Part shown: positions 32,712-41,722 of the stretch, in pieces
Layout: the number at the start of each line of letters is the position of its first letter
How positions within the stretch are numbered: the first letter of the stretch is position 1
Assembly: GCA_017539565.1 (NCBI GenBank)
Contig: JAFYCS010000077.1
Coordinates: 38,543-102,542 of the forward strand
Length of the DNA: 64,000 nt
Source of the DNA: Lachnospiraceae bacterium
GTDB lineage: Bacteria; Bacillota; Clostridia; Lachnospirales; Lachnospiraceae
Direction: 5' to 3'
Notes under the pieces: model-generated
Database searches by the model: none
What the model was told of the DNA's origin: nothing
What the model saw: only the letters and a program-made list of their open reading frames with translations
Program-made: the position numbers and the translations under genes

Positions 32712-35700
32712 TTATATATTTCTGTCCTTCTTGCGCTTAAGCAGTGCTGCAGTATCAAGGGTACCGGTATCCGGTACATCAAGCCCCTGCTCCTTCATAC
32801 GCTTCTGCCTGTTCTTCTTCATACGCTGTTCGGTCTCTGCCTTTGTCTCCACAGCAGGCTGCTGCTCTGCAGGCGCCGCATTGGGATCCTGCAATACGGG
32901 AAGAGGTTCTTCCACAGGCTTCTTTGTTTTCTTCTTAACTACAGGCTCCCAGCCGAATCGTCTGCCGGCTACATCTGCCAGGAAGAGTAACATCAGAAGT
33001 ACCAGTAAAGGTCCGGTAAGCGAGAAGCTTCCGTTCCTGCTTACATCCAGTTTCTTCCAGATATTGTCGTCAAGCTCACGCCACTGACCGTACTGGTTTA
33101 TAAAGTTCCTGAACCTGTCTTCCGTCACGTCAAAACGGTATTCATCACTGTACTGTACAACGGTCGCAGTAGTGAATGCACCTGTCACTTCGTCATTATC
33201 GCTGCGGCGTACATTGATATTGTACAGACCTGTCTCTACACTGTCCAGCTCAGCCTTATATACACCGGGCTCTGCGGAAGTAAAGTTGATATCACCGCTG
33301 TTACCCTCGGGCGATGTGAATATACCGCTTATCGAAGTACCGTCACTGTACTCTCCCGTATGATAGGTCAGCACGGTCTTACCGTCCTTGCTGCTTACGT
33401 CTATGTAGTCCTCACCGATACCGGGAGTACCGCCGATAAAGTCTACTATTCGCTTCCAGAGCTCCGCATAGGATTCATCACCCGAATATGCCGAACTCCA
33501 GCCACCGTCAACATCGCTGTTCCATGCTGCGGTCTTGCCAAGACCATACTGCCATACCGTAAGCAGGGGATCATCCAGACCGCTGACGAGGAGCTGCTGT
33601 GCACCGGTCTTGGGAGATGCTGCGATATAACCCAGTACATTATACCAGCCCTCAGTGAACAGATCCTTTGTAATATCGCTGGGTGTCTTGGGGATCACCG
33701 CATAATCACCGTTCTTGATATAGGTATCGCCGCCCATATAAACCTCCTGGGCGAAGATCCTGGGGATATCGGTATTTGTATCCGCATAGTAATATCTTCC
33801 GTTACACTCATTTGCCAGGCTTTCCATCAGCTGGGTATCGGACCATGCGCCTACGGCAACGGTAGATAAGGTTATGCCGTCCATGTTGATCTTATCCGTT
33901 ACTGATGAGAAATCACTGGTCTCACCCATACCGTCGGTAAGAAGGATTATATGCTTTACCTCTGCATCACTGGCAGCAAGCGCCTGTCTGGCTTCCTCAA
34001 GGGCAGGCATGATTATTGTACCGCCGCCGTCCGTGATAGTCTCTATGTTTCTCTTGATGCCGTCCTTATCATCAGCTTCACCCAGCTTGTTTGCCCAGGT
34101 ATAAGTATCATCAAATGCAAGGACACCTACATAATCCTCATCACGCAGATTATCAACACCGCGCTTTGCAGCCTCCACAGCCACATCCAGGTTGGTCATT
34201 CCCGCACCTGCGTAATCCAGCATGGATCCGGAATGGTCGATGACCATTACTATAGCTGTAGTAGGGATCTGCAGGGTTCCCCTGAGTTCCATATTGACGG
34301 GCAGCACTGTCTCTATAACGGTATCATTATATCCGCCCAGCATGAAACTGTCCTCACCGCCGCAGGCACAGAAGCCTCCGCCGTAATCCTTGACATAGGT
34401 CTCAAGTATATCCAGGAATTCTTCGGGCAGCTCTTCCTTATACACGTTCTCAATGATGACCGCCTTATAGTTGAGCAGGTCCTTAAGTTCCTTGGGCGCA
34501 CGCTCGGGACGCTGGAATTCCGCATTCACATGTGCCGCATCCAGAACGTTCTCAAATGCGCTTCCGCTCTCGCCCTTGCCCTTCAATACCAGTACCCTGG
34601 GAGAATCCTCTACACGTGCATAAGCACTGTAGTTATTATTCTCTTCAACGGAGTCGCCCTCCGCTTCAACCTTGACCTCATAGCTCTCCACATCCTTGGA
34701 AGTAACCTCTTCCTCAAAGATGAATTCGTTGCTGCCCTTATGCAGGCGCACTTCTTCCCTTGCCACTTCCGTTCCGCCGGAGCTGACTATTATAGTGGCA
34801 TCGGTGTCAAAGTTACTCTCAACAGCCACCTTAAGGTAATAGCTCTCACCCTCATGCAGGGTCTCGGGCATCTCAACATTCTTGACATATGCATCATCAC
34901 CGGAATCCGATCCGATGAGTATTGCTTCCAGGCTGATGTCATCACCAACGAAGAGAGATGCAGTACGCTCTATATTACCTGCGGTCTCACGTCCGTCTGT
35001 AAGTACCACTATCCTGCCGGCAGTATCCGAAGGAAGCATGGATACGGCTCTCTGCAGGCCGTTTTCAAAGTCGGTGGCTGCAACATCCGTCTTGCTGCCA
35101 AGGCCCATGTACATATTCTCATCGGTAACGAACTGCTCGACAACAGCATCACGGCCGAAGGTTACTACCGCATACTTGTTGTGCTTTGGCATACGCTCCA
35201 GTGATTCGTCTATATACTTGTCAAAGGCCTTTAAGTTCTGGGTATCGCTGACCGAAAGGTCCACAAGGAATACCGTTGTCGTATCCCTGCTGCGCTTGGG
35301 AAGCCTTATACCCAGCAGGGATATCACTGCCAGGATTATAAGGATACTCCTCATCACCAGATAGAACTTACCCTTGTAGTTCATCTTACGCATGAAGATG
35401 AGCCACTCAATTATCAGCAGTATCAGTGCTGCGATTATCAGTACGTTGCGCAGGCTTCTGCGTGCCTTTGTGCCGCTGTAGCTGCCGCCGTGATGTATAT
35501 CGTCACACTCAAGCCTTCCGTCCCTGCCCTGCTGTGCCGCACGTATCACGAAATACTCGGTACGGTCGCCGGCACTTATACGGTAGAGCCCTGCTACACC
35601 CATGTCGGTGCCAGGTGCGGGTACCGGTTCTCTGCTTCCGTCTGCCGGGCTTACCATCATATCCTGGGGAGTAACCTCCGCATTGGGATTGATGACGATA

Positions 35701-37196
35701 GTCTCGCCCGCTTCGTATACATCCTTGCCCAGGATGCTCAGATTGGAGAGGTATCTCATTGCTCCTGCTATGAATACGGGGAACTCAGCCTTAACAGGGA
35801 AGTCTGTCTCCCTTATATCAAAGCCGACTACCACTTCCTTATGGTTGCCGTTGATACCGTAATATGCCACGCATTTACCGTCGGCCTCCATAAAGGATGT
35901 TGCCCATTCAGGGCATTCATAATATACGACCTGGTTACTTCCAAGTGAAAACTCCGTAAGTCCTTCGGTGATCTCGCTCTCATTTACATCCACGACCACG
36001 CTGCTGATGGTGCCTGCACCGCCGGAAGTTTCAAAACGCAGCATATTGGGTGAAGAATCGCTATCGTCATGTCCGCCGTTCCTTCCTGTCTTTGCTCCCT
36101 GGGGTTCATAGCCCGCATCATAGATGACCACATTGTAATTACCTGCGGATACCGCACTGTCACTCATGGTCTTTGTCAGATCCGTACCTGTGACCGCATA
36201 GTATGCACGCTCTATAAAGGTATTACCGCTGCTTATCAGTATACCCTGGGTCTCACTGTTTCTCTTGGTAAGGGCAACTGCACTGTTATCAAGGCCTAAG
36301 CTGTCCTGTGCCTTGGAATCTGCAAAACGTATGGCGCTTATCTCACCGCGTATATACGATCCTTCCGACCATATACTGCTGAAAAGTATGGAGGAGGATT
36401 TGCCTGCAGGTGCAGATGAACTCTGTACTCCCAGGATGTTCCCGGCTTCATCATAAATGGTAACGTCAAACTCCGCATCGGTAGTACTGTAGTTTGTAAA
36501 ACGAAGCGTAACTTCCCCGCCCGATTCGGAATAATAGATATAATCAAGGGAAATGTTAGATGAAGCATCACCCACATCGATAACATCTGCCTTAAGGGTC
36601 TTTGCATATTCTTCTGCCCCGGTAACGCCGGCACCATCGGTAAGGATCAGTACGTTATCGGAATCAAGGGTGGCCGCAAGACGGTATGCTTCCGAAAGAT
36701 CCCCTTCCTTATCGGAAGGCTGTATCGCACCTATCAGCTCTTTAAGACGGCTGCGATCCGTAGAATTGGCTATCAGGATATCAGCGGTATCAGCCGCGCT
36801 TATGACACTTATATCACCCGCTGCAGACATGATATGATCCAGAGCCTCTTCCTTAGCAGCTTCCAGTCTGGTACTGCCGTCGTTGTTTTTATGCTGCATG
36901 GAAAGAGACCTGTCGATGATCACTGTAGTGGATCCGCCGGTGGTGGAATTCATCATCACGAAGGGTGCCATCAGTGCCAGCATCAGCAGGATCATGGTAA
37001 GGATCTGCAAAGCCATCAGTATCTCTGATCTGAACTTTTCGAAGAAGGTCCTGGATTGACGATACTTAAAAAGATGTTTCCACAGGAGGTTTGAAGATAT
37101 CTCCATATCCTTCCCCCTGGGCTTTAAGATATATAATATGATTATTGCTGGCACACCCAGTAAAAATACCAGAGGCCACAGACTTGTAAATGACAT
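32712..37196 (-). CDS. Giant membrane protein with three vWA domains and a GATase-like domain
   Basis: 1494 residues, apparently two Bat-like proteins fused. Residues 6-24 and 60-82 are a BatA-type membrane start. vWA 1 begins at TVIIDRSLSM (MIDAS Asp95). Two membrane helices lie at about 584-602 and 612-632. vWA 2 begins at FLVDLSVSD (Asp646). Beta-rich adhesion-like segments (770-860) and a class-I glutamine-amidotransferase-like domain (866-975) follow. vWA 3 is VMVIDHSGSM (Asp987). A last helix (LLVLLMLLFLADVAG) precedes a basic cytoplasmic tail. It is the last gene of the operon, 10 bp after DUF58. In MoxR systems vWA proteins act as metal-dependent partners of the AAA+ ATPase. Confidence 0.85.
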   Translation of the reverse strand: MSFTSLWPLVFLLGVPAIIILYILKPRGKDMEISSNLLWKHLFKYRQSRTFFEKFRSEILMALQILTMILLMLALMAPFVMMNSTTGGSTTVIIDRSLSMQHKNNDGSTRLEAAKEEALDHIMSAAGDISVISAADTADILIANSTDRSRLKELIGAIQPSDKEGDLSEAYRLAATLDSDNVLILTDGAGVTGAEEYAKTLKADVIDVGDASSNISLDYIYYSESGGEVTLRFTNYSTTDAEFDVTIYDEAGNILGVQSSSAPAGKSSSILFSSIWSEGSYIRGEISAIRFADSKAQDSLGLDNSAVALTKRNSETQGILISSGNTFIERAYYAVTGTDLTKTMSDSAVSAGNYNVVIYDAGYEPQGAKTGRNGGHDDSDSSPNMLRFETSGGAGTISSVVVDVNESEITEGLTEFSLGSNQVVYYECPEWATSFMEADGKCVAYYGINGNHKEVVVGFDIRETDFPVKAEFPVFIAGAMRYLSNLSILGKDVYEAGETIVINPNAEVTPQDMMVSPADGSREPVPAPGTDMGVAGLYRISAGDRTEYFVIRAAQQGRDGRLECDDIHHGGSYSGTKARRSLRNVLIIAALILLIIEWLIFMRKMNYKGKFYLVMRSILIILAVISLLGIRLPKRSRDTTTVFLVDLSVSDTQNLKAFDKYIDESLERMPKHNKYAVVTFGRDAVVEQFVTDENMYMGLGSKTDVAATDFENGLQRAVSMLPSDTAGRIVVLTDGRETAGNIERTASLFVGDDISLEAILIGSDSGDDAYVKNVEMPETLHEGESYYLKVAVESNFDTDATIIVSSGGTEVAREEVRLHKGSNEFIFEEEVTSKDVESYEVKVEAEGDSVEENNNYSAYARVEDSPRVLVLKGKGESGSAFENVLDAAHVNAEFQRPERAPKELKDLLNYKAVIIENVYKEELPEEFLDILETYVKDYGGGFCACGGEDSFMLGGYNDTVIETVLPVNMELRGTLQIPTTAIVMVIDHSGSMLDYAGAGMTNLDVAVEAAKRGVDNLRDEDYVGVLAFDDTYTWANKLGEADDKDGIKRNIETITDGGGTIIMPALEEARQALAASDAEVKHIILLTDGMGETSDFSSVTDKINMDGITLSTVAVGAWSDTQLMESLANECNGRYYYADTNTDIPRIFAQEVYMGGDTYIKNGDYAVIPKTPSDITKDLFTEGWYNVLGYIAASPKTGAQQLLVSGLDDPLLTVWQYGLGKTAAWNSDVDGGWSSAYSGDESYAELWKRIVDFIGGTPGIGEDYIDVSSKDGKTVLTYHTGEYSDGTSISGIFTSPEGNSGDINFTSAEPGVYKAELDSVETGLYNINVRRSDNDEVTGAFTTATVVQYSDEYRFDVTEDRFRNFINQYGQWRELDDNIWKKLDVSRNGSFSLTGPLLVLLMLLFLADVAGRRFGWEPVVKKKTKKPVEEPLPVLQDPNAAPAEQQPAVETKAETEQRMKKNRQKRMKEQGLDVPDTGTLDTAALLKRKKDRNI

Positions 37197-37206
37197 TTTT
37201 TATTCC

Positions 37207-38085
37207 CTAAAATTCGTAAATATCCTTAAGCTCCTCGAAGATTATCTTGTCGAAGCCCACTCCCGTACTGCAGAGGTGGTATGAAGCTCCGCACTTCTTC
37301 GCACTGCGCTTTAAGTCACCTGTAAACTCATCGAGGGCATCCTTATAACTTCTTATGGAGCCGCTCTCCATCGTAACACGTACCCTGTTATCCTGATCTT
37401 CCGAATCGATCAGAAAGAAGGTACCGCTCATGTCAACATCTATCTCTTCCTTCGCCAGTATGTGCAGGATCACTACCTTCTGCTTACGGTACTGCAGATA
37501 GTGAATGAGCTGCTCAATCCTGGCGGGGTCGTCCACATATGCTTCATCAAGAAAGTCCGACATGATAACCGAAAGCCCCGGCTGCATGCGTCCCACCGTG
37601 GATACAGAGTGGAAGATATCAGCCGGCTCTCCGGGCTCTAAGCGGTCAAGCCATTCCGTAAGCTGGGCAAAACCCGCTTTTCCGCCGGATGCCACGTGAC
37701 GCCTTCTGGTATCAGTCAGATCATAGATAGCCACATGGTCCATATTCATCAGTGATATATAAGAGAGGGCAGCGCAGATCTCTTCCTGCAGCTCAAGCTT
37801 GGTCTTCTCTCCGTAATCCATGGACTTGGAAAGGTCTATGAAAAGAGAGACCGCACTTTCCTTTTCCTCCATATATTCCTTTATGTACAGACGGTCCAGT
37901 CTGGCATAAGCATTCCAGTCAATGGCTCTGATATCATCACCGGGCATATATTCGCGGAAGTCCGAAAACTCCGCGCTGCTGCCCTTTCGCACTGACTTAC
38001 GGCTTCCCAACAGGGAGGCATTGCTCTTTTTGTCAACTGCCAGCTTCAGTCTCTGGAGCCGCGCAAAATACGAGGCATCAAGCAT
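37207..38085 (-). CDS. DUF58 domain protein
   Basis: A 292-residue cytoplasmic protein that almost always accompanies MoxR ATPases. The DUF58 signature is FSDFREYMPGDDIRAIDWNA with YIKEYMEEKE, followed by a vWA-like MIDAS (SLFIDLSKSMDYG). Its start overlaps the moxR stop by 8 bp, so translation is coupled. A role in assembly or cofactor insertion is known only for a few related systems; here it is inferred from context. Confidence 0.88.
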   Translation of the reverse strand: MLDASYFARLQRLKLAVDKKSNASLLGSRKSVRKGSSAEFSDFREYMPGDDIRAIDWNAYARLDRLYIKEYMEEKESAVSLFIDLSKSMDYGEKTKLELQEEICAALSYISLMNMDHVAIYDLTDTRRRHVASGGKAGFAQLTEWLDRLEPGEPADIFHSVSTVGRMQPGLSVIMSDFLDEAYVDDPARIEQLIHYLQYRKQKVVILHILAKEEIDVDMSGTFFLIDSEDQDNRVRVTMESGSIRSYKDALDEFTGDLKRSAKKCGASYHLCSTGVGFDKIIFEELKDIYEF

Positions 38086-39040
38086 TAGCCAATCCCTCTT
38101 TAAGTTTAGCCAGGATCTGGGCTATCACCGCATCCTCGGTCACGCCTTCTGAAATAGCGTCAAATGAAAGGATGATCCTGTGACGCAGGACAGGATAAAT
38201 GACTGCCGCCACATCATCAAAGGAGACATTGTAACGTCCCTCAAGGAAAGCCCTTGCCCTTGCACCTCTTACCAGAGCCTGTGCGGCACGGGGGCTGGCG
38301 CCCTCACGGATGTACTTGTTGCTCTTATCATGGGTAGCCATCATGATGTTAAGTATATGATCCATGACTGCATCGGCAACCTGGATCTCCTTTACCATCG
38401 CAATAGCCTGCAGCAGCTCATCACCGGAAAGGATGGTCTGCGCCTTCTGCTGGATGGGATTCTCGGTCAGGCTTAAGATACCTGCCAACTCTTCCTTTGT
38501 GGGAAAGGGAACCAGGAGCTTGAACATGAAACGGTCCAGCTGGGCCTCGGGAAGCGGGTAAGTACCTTCTGTCTCTATAGGGTTCTGCGTAGCCAGTACG
38601 AAGAACGGCTCCGGAACCTTATGAGACACATTACCTACGGTGACGATATGCTCCTGCATGGCTTCCAGAAGTGCCGACTGCGTCTTGGGAGTGGCACGGT
38701 TGATCTCGTCCGCAAGTATGATGTTTGCGAAGATGGGACCTGCCTCAAAACGGAAGCCTGTATTATCTCCGTCCTTGACCATTATGTTGGTACCGGTAAT
38801 ATCACCGGGCATAAGGTCGGGCGTAAACTGTATACGTTTAAAACTTAAATTGAGCACGTGTGAAATGGTGTTGACCAGCCTGGTCTTTCCAAGTCCGGGC
38901 ATACCTTCCAGAAGAACGTTGCCTCCCGAAAGTATGGAGAGCATGACAGACCTGACTATTTCTCTCTGGCCTATTATCTCCCTTCCTATCTCGTACTCGC
39001 ATGCCAGCAGCTTTTGCTGCATTACCTGATAATCGTTCAT
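38078..39040 (-). CDS. MoxR-family AAA+ ATPase
   Basis: A 320-residue AAA+ ATPase: Walker A EGMPGLGKT near 45, Walker B ILADEINRATPKTQSALLEA near 110, sensor-1 LATQNPIE, and the MoxR C-terminal lid with EGASPRAAQALVRGARA. MoxR proteins act as chaperones with vWA proteins, and both partners lie downstream in the operon. GGAGGGGAG precedes the start. Confidence 0.92.
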   Translation of the reverse strand: MNDYQVMQQKLLACEYEIGREIIGQREIVRSVMLSILSGGNVLLEGMPGLGKTRLVNTISHVLNLSFKRIQFTPDLMPGDITGTNIMVKDGDNTGFRFEAGPIFANIILADEINRATPKTQSALLEAMQEHIVTVGNVSHKVPEPFFVLATQNPIETEGTYPLPEAQLDRFMFKLLVPFPTKEELAGILSLTENPIQQKAQTILSGDELLQAIAMVKEIQVADAVMDHILNIMMATHDKSNKYIREGASPRAAQALVRGARARAFLEGRYNVSFDDVAAVIYPVLRHRIILSFDAISEGVTEDAVIAQILAKLKEGLANA

Positions 39041-39062
39041 TTTCTCCCCTCCGGATACTTAT

Positions 39063-40811
39063 TTAGAATGAGCTGAAATACTGTTTGATGACATCTTCCA
39101 TACCGCTGGGATAACGTCCGTTCTGTATTCCCTGGTATGCCCTCTCACTGTATTCACCCATAACATTCGTATATTCCTGACGGTTTCCCTGCCATCCCAG
39201 TCCGTTCTCATAACGGCTGTAATCCAGATTGCCGCTGCCGGTCCTGTTACCGGTCAGGTTATCATCATTACCTGTAGCATTAGGCAGGCTCACATAATCA
39301 TGATGTGCACCGGAACCACCGCCTGTGCCCTGACCCTGGCCGCCGCCACCGCCGTTCTGACCATTCTGGCCCTGCTGTCCCTGCTGACCACCCTGGCCCT
39401 GACCTTGACCCTGGCCGTTCTGACCCTGACCGTTCTGTCCCTGGCCCTGGCCTTGTCCCTGGCCGTTCTGGCCCTGCTGGCCGCTCTGACCATTCTGGCC
39501 ATTCTGGCCGTTCTGACCATTCTGGCCCTGCTGTCCATTCTGGCCGTTCTGACCCTGCTGGCCGTTCTGGCCCTGCTGACCGTTCTGGCCCTGCTGTCCA
39601 TTCTGGCCCTGCTGTCCATTCTGGCCCTGCTGGCCGTTCTGGCCCTGCTGGCCGTTCTGATTCTGCTGACCGTTCTGACCATTCTGGCCGTTCTGGTTCT
39701 GCTGGCCGTTCTGACCATTCTGATTATTCTGGCCATTCTGGCCCTGCTGGCCGTTCTGACCATTCTGGCCCTGTTGCCCCTGCTGGCCATTCTGGCCGTT
39801 CTGGCCCTGGTTCTGGCTCGTGTGCTGCTGCATCTGCTGTGAGATCTGGCTCAGCTGCTGAGCAGTGGCGCTGTTGCTGCCATTACCGTTCTGCTGCTGG
39901 GGCTGATTCTGGGACTGGCTGTTATTCTGCTGGCTCTGGTTATCAGATGCGTTTGCAGGAGGCGTAGGTGTAGGTGTCGGCGTAGGTGCTCCCGGCTCCT
40001 GGGGATTATTCTCCCCCTCTCTTGCCTGCACATTGTTTGCCATCTGTGAAAGCGCTGATGAGATATCCTCATACTTATAATCCAGTCTGCTGGAAGCACG
40101 CTGCAGTTCTTCCAGATTTGTAGCCTGATCCATTTCTGTCATGGATGACTGAAGGCTTTCCATCATGTTTGCGATCTGCTGTTTTTCGCTTTCGGTAAGC
40201 TGCTCCTGATCTATACTCTCCAATTCTTCGATAGCTTCTTCTATCTCTTCCTTAAGATCCGCACTCTCCTGCTCCACTTCATGCTGCTCCTCAGCCACTT
40301 CCTTTGCCTTGCTGGGCATCATAAAGAGTACCGCCATGAGCACACACAGAAGCAGCGGCAGTACCAGACGGTACCATCCCAGCTTGATGGGGATTATGAT
40401 CTGCTCAGCGATGTCCTTAAGACGCTCCTGAGCATCATCTTTCTGTATGGAAGCTATGATCGAAGGATTGTCACCTTCTTTTTCCATGTTTTCATAAGCT
40501 GTTATCACACGCTCGTCCAGACCGAAACTATCGATCTTTCTTGCCGCATAGCGCATATCCTTTGAACTCATCCTGCCAATAAATATGCCTGCGATAAGAC
40601 CTAACAGCACCAGTCCCACAGCATAATAGTGCACGTGATAAAACGGCTTGAACACCGCAACGGCTTCAAGAACACAGGCAAGGAACAGACCTGCGCACAG
40701 ACCGTCAAGAGCACGGCGCAGTACTATCTGGGTATTGATCCTGCCCTGCACACGTTTTATAAACTGTGTGATATACTCTCTTCCCTTTCCTTTTTCTTTA
40801 TCCTTTTTCAA
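39063..40811 (-). CDS. Membrane protein with coiled coil and long Q/N/G repeat tract
   Basis: 582 residues. Three membrane helices (about 38-55, 63-80, 148-166) bracket a cytoplasmic loop. An acidic coiled coil (170-262), a TP-rich hinge (PTPTPTPTPP) and a tract of nearly pure Q/N/G (about 333-510, units QNGQ and QQGQNGQ) follow. The C-terminus is a folded-looking YENGLGWQGNRQEY segment. The plan resembles DUF4175-like proteins of MoxR operons. It starts with TTG, whose TTGA overlaps the stop of the ABC permease; AAGGAG lies 10 nt upstream. Function unknown; the tract may be a flexible scaffold or condensate-forming segment. Confidence 0.78.
   Translation of the reverse strand: MKKDKEKGKGREYITQFIKRVQGRINTQIVLRRALDGLCAGLFLACVLEAVAVFKPFYHVHYYAVGLVLLGLIAGIFIGRMSSKDMRYAARKIDSFGLDERVITAYENMEKEGDNPSIIASIQKDDAQERLKDIAEQIIIPIKLGWYRLVLPLLLCVLMAVLFMMPSKAKEVAEEQHEVEQESADLKEEIEEAIEELESIDQEQLTESEKQQIANMMESLQSSMTEMDQATNLEELQRASSRLDYKYEDISSALSQMANNVQAREGENNPQEPGAPTPTPTPTPPANASDNQSQQNNSQSQNQPQQQNGNGSNSATAQQLSQISQQMQQHTSQNQGQNGQNGQQGQQGQNGQNGQQGQNGQNNQNGQNGQQNQNGQNGQNGQQNQNGQQGQNGQQGQNGQQGQNGQQGQNGQQGQNGQQGQNGQNGQQGQNGQNGQNGQNGQSGQQGQNGQGQGQGQGQNGQGQNGQGQGQGQGGQQGQQGQNGQNGGGGGQGQGTGGGSGAHHDYVSLPNATGNDDNLTGNRTGSGNLDYSRYENGLGWQGNRQEYTNVMGEYSERAYQGIQNGRYPSGMEDVIKQYFSSF
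39340..39840 (-). repeat. Coding tandem repeat, 9-15 bp units
   Basis: The DNA behind the Q/N/G tract consists of GGCCAGAACGGACAG-like units with few synonymous changes, over about 500 bp. Slippage would change length in multiples of three, so tract length is likely variable between strains. Confidence 0.85.
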
Positions 40812-41722
40812 TTAAGTGCCACTCCTTTTACTTTCTTTTTTCTTTTTTCCTGGATTATGTATCCGTGAAGAGGATCGATCCTCCATGCAGCCAGTCTCTG
40901 AAGTCCCCAGGATATCAGCAGCATGGCAACTCCGGATAATACTACCCAGCCCCAGCCGCTCCAGAATCCAAGAGGATTACCTGAAAATAATGTATCACCA
41001 CCCAGCATAAGCATGAACATCTCGATAACTGCCGCCACCGGATTGATAAGCATCAATACGGAGATCACACTGCCTGATGCAAAGGTCGATGTCAATACTA
41101 CTATCAATGTCGGGAACACGCTCATGGTACCGAAAATAAAGTAGAATACATATGTAAGTATGATACCCGTTATCGATTTCTTTGTAAGAGTCGATGCAAA
41201 GATACCCATGGAGCCGGTAAGTATGGCAAATATAAGGAATGCTATCATGGTAACAAACAGATTCCACCAGCTCAGACCGCCTATGGTGAATGAAAGCGCC
41301 ATCAGGGGTATGCTGCCTACTATAAATACCATCATCCTGATAACAGCAGATTCAACCTTTCCGCGGACTATTGCCCTGGGTGTCATTACCGTTGTCATAA
41401 GAAGGTCAAATGTCTGCTTCTCCTTCTCACCTGATATCGCAGATGCAGTGATCACCGGCATTATCAATGCGATGATACAGAACTCTACTCCCGCTATTAT
41501 CGGGAACAAAGCTATAAAGTCCTGATAATCCGAAGTATATCCGTATGATGAAAACGCATCAAATATGATATACATGGCAAAGAAGAACACTAATGCCAGT
41601 ACCATCTCGTATATAAAGACGCCCCATGCGATCTTCATACTGCGGGAGATGACCTTCAGATCCTTCTTCACTATGGGATTTATCCTGATCTTTCCGGGTA
41701 ATTTAAACTTCGGCATTGCCAT
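40808..41722 (-). CDS. ABC-2-type transporter permease
   Basis: A 304-residue integral membrane protein with six hydrophobic segments. It opens with a basic amphipathic KFKLPGKIRINPIVKKDLKVI typical of ABC-2 permeases, and the SAISGEKEKQTFDLLMTT motif after TM2 is the family hallmark. Its start overlaps the ATPase 3' end by 20 bp. It is probably an exporter subunit in the same complex as the next gene upstream. Confidence 0.88.
   Translation of the reverse strand: MAMPKFKLPGKIRINPIVKKDLKVISRSMKIAWGVFIYEMVLALVFFFAMYIIFDAFSSYGYTSDYQDFIALFPIIAGVEFCIIALIMPVITASAISGEKEKQTFDLLMTTVMTPRAIVRGKVESAVIRMMVFIVGSIPLMALSFTIGGLSWWNLFVTMIAFLIFAILTGSMGIFASTLTKKSITGIILTYVFYFIFGTMSVFPTLIVVLTSTFASGSVISVLMLINPVAAVIEMFMLMLGGDTLFSGNPLGFWSGWGWVVLSGVAMLLISWGLQRLAAWRIDPLHGYIIQEKRKKKVKGVALN

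Noticed and set aside
33951..35204. A 417-residue plus-strand open frame
   Set aside because: It lies wholly antisense to the well-supported triple-vWA gene, has no ribosome site and no domain-like composition; it is a codon-bias shadow.
39340..39840. CRISPR-like array
   Set aside because: Units are contiguous 9-15-bp coding repeats in frame, with no spacers and no cas genes.
39300..39967. Long plus-strand frames of Leu/Ala/Thr or Arg/Ser/Gly/His repeats
   Set aside because: Antisense reading of the Q/N/G-coding repeats; composition follows from the repeat DNA.
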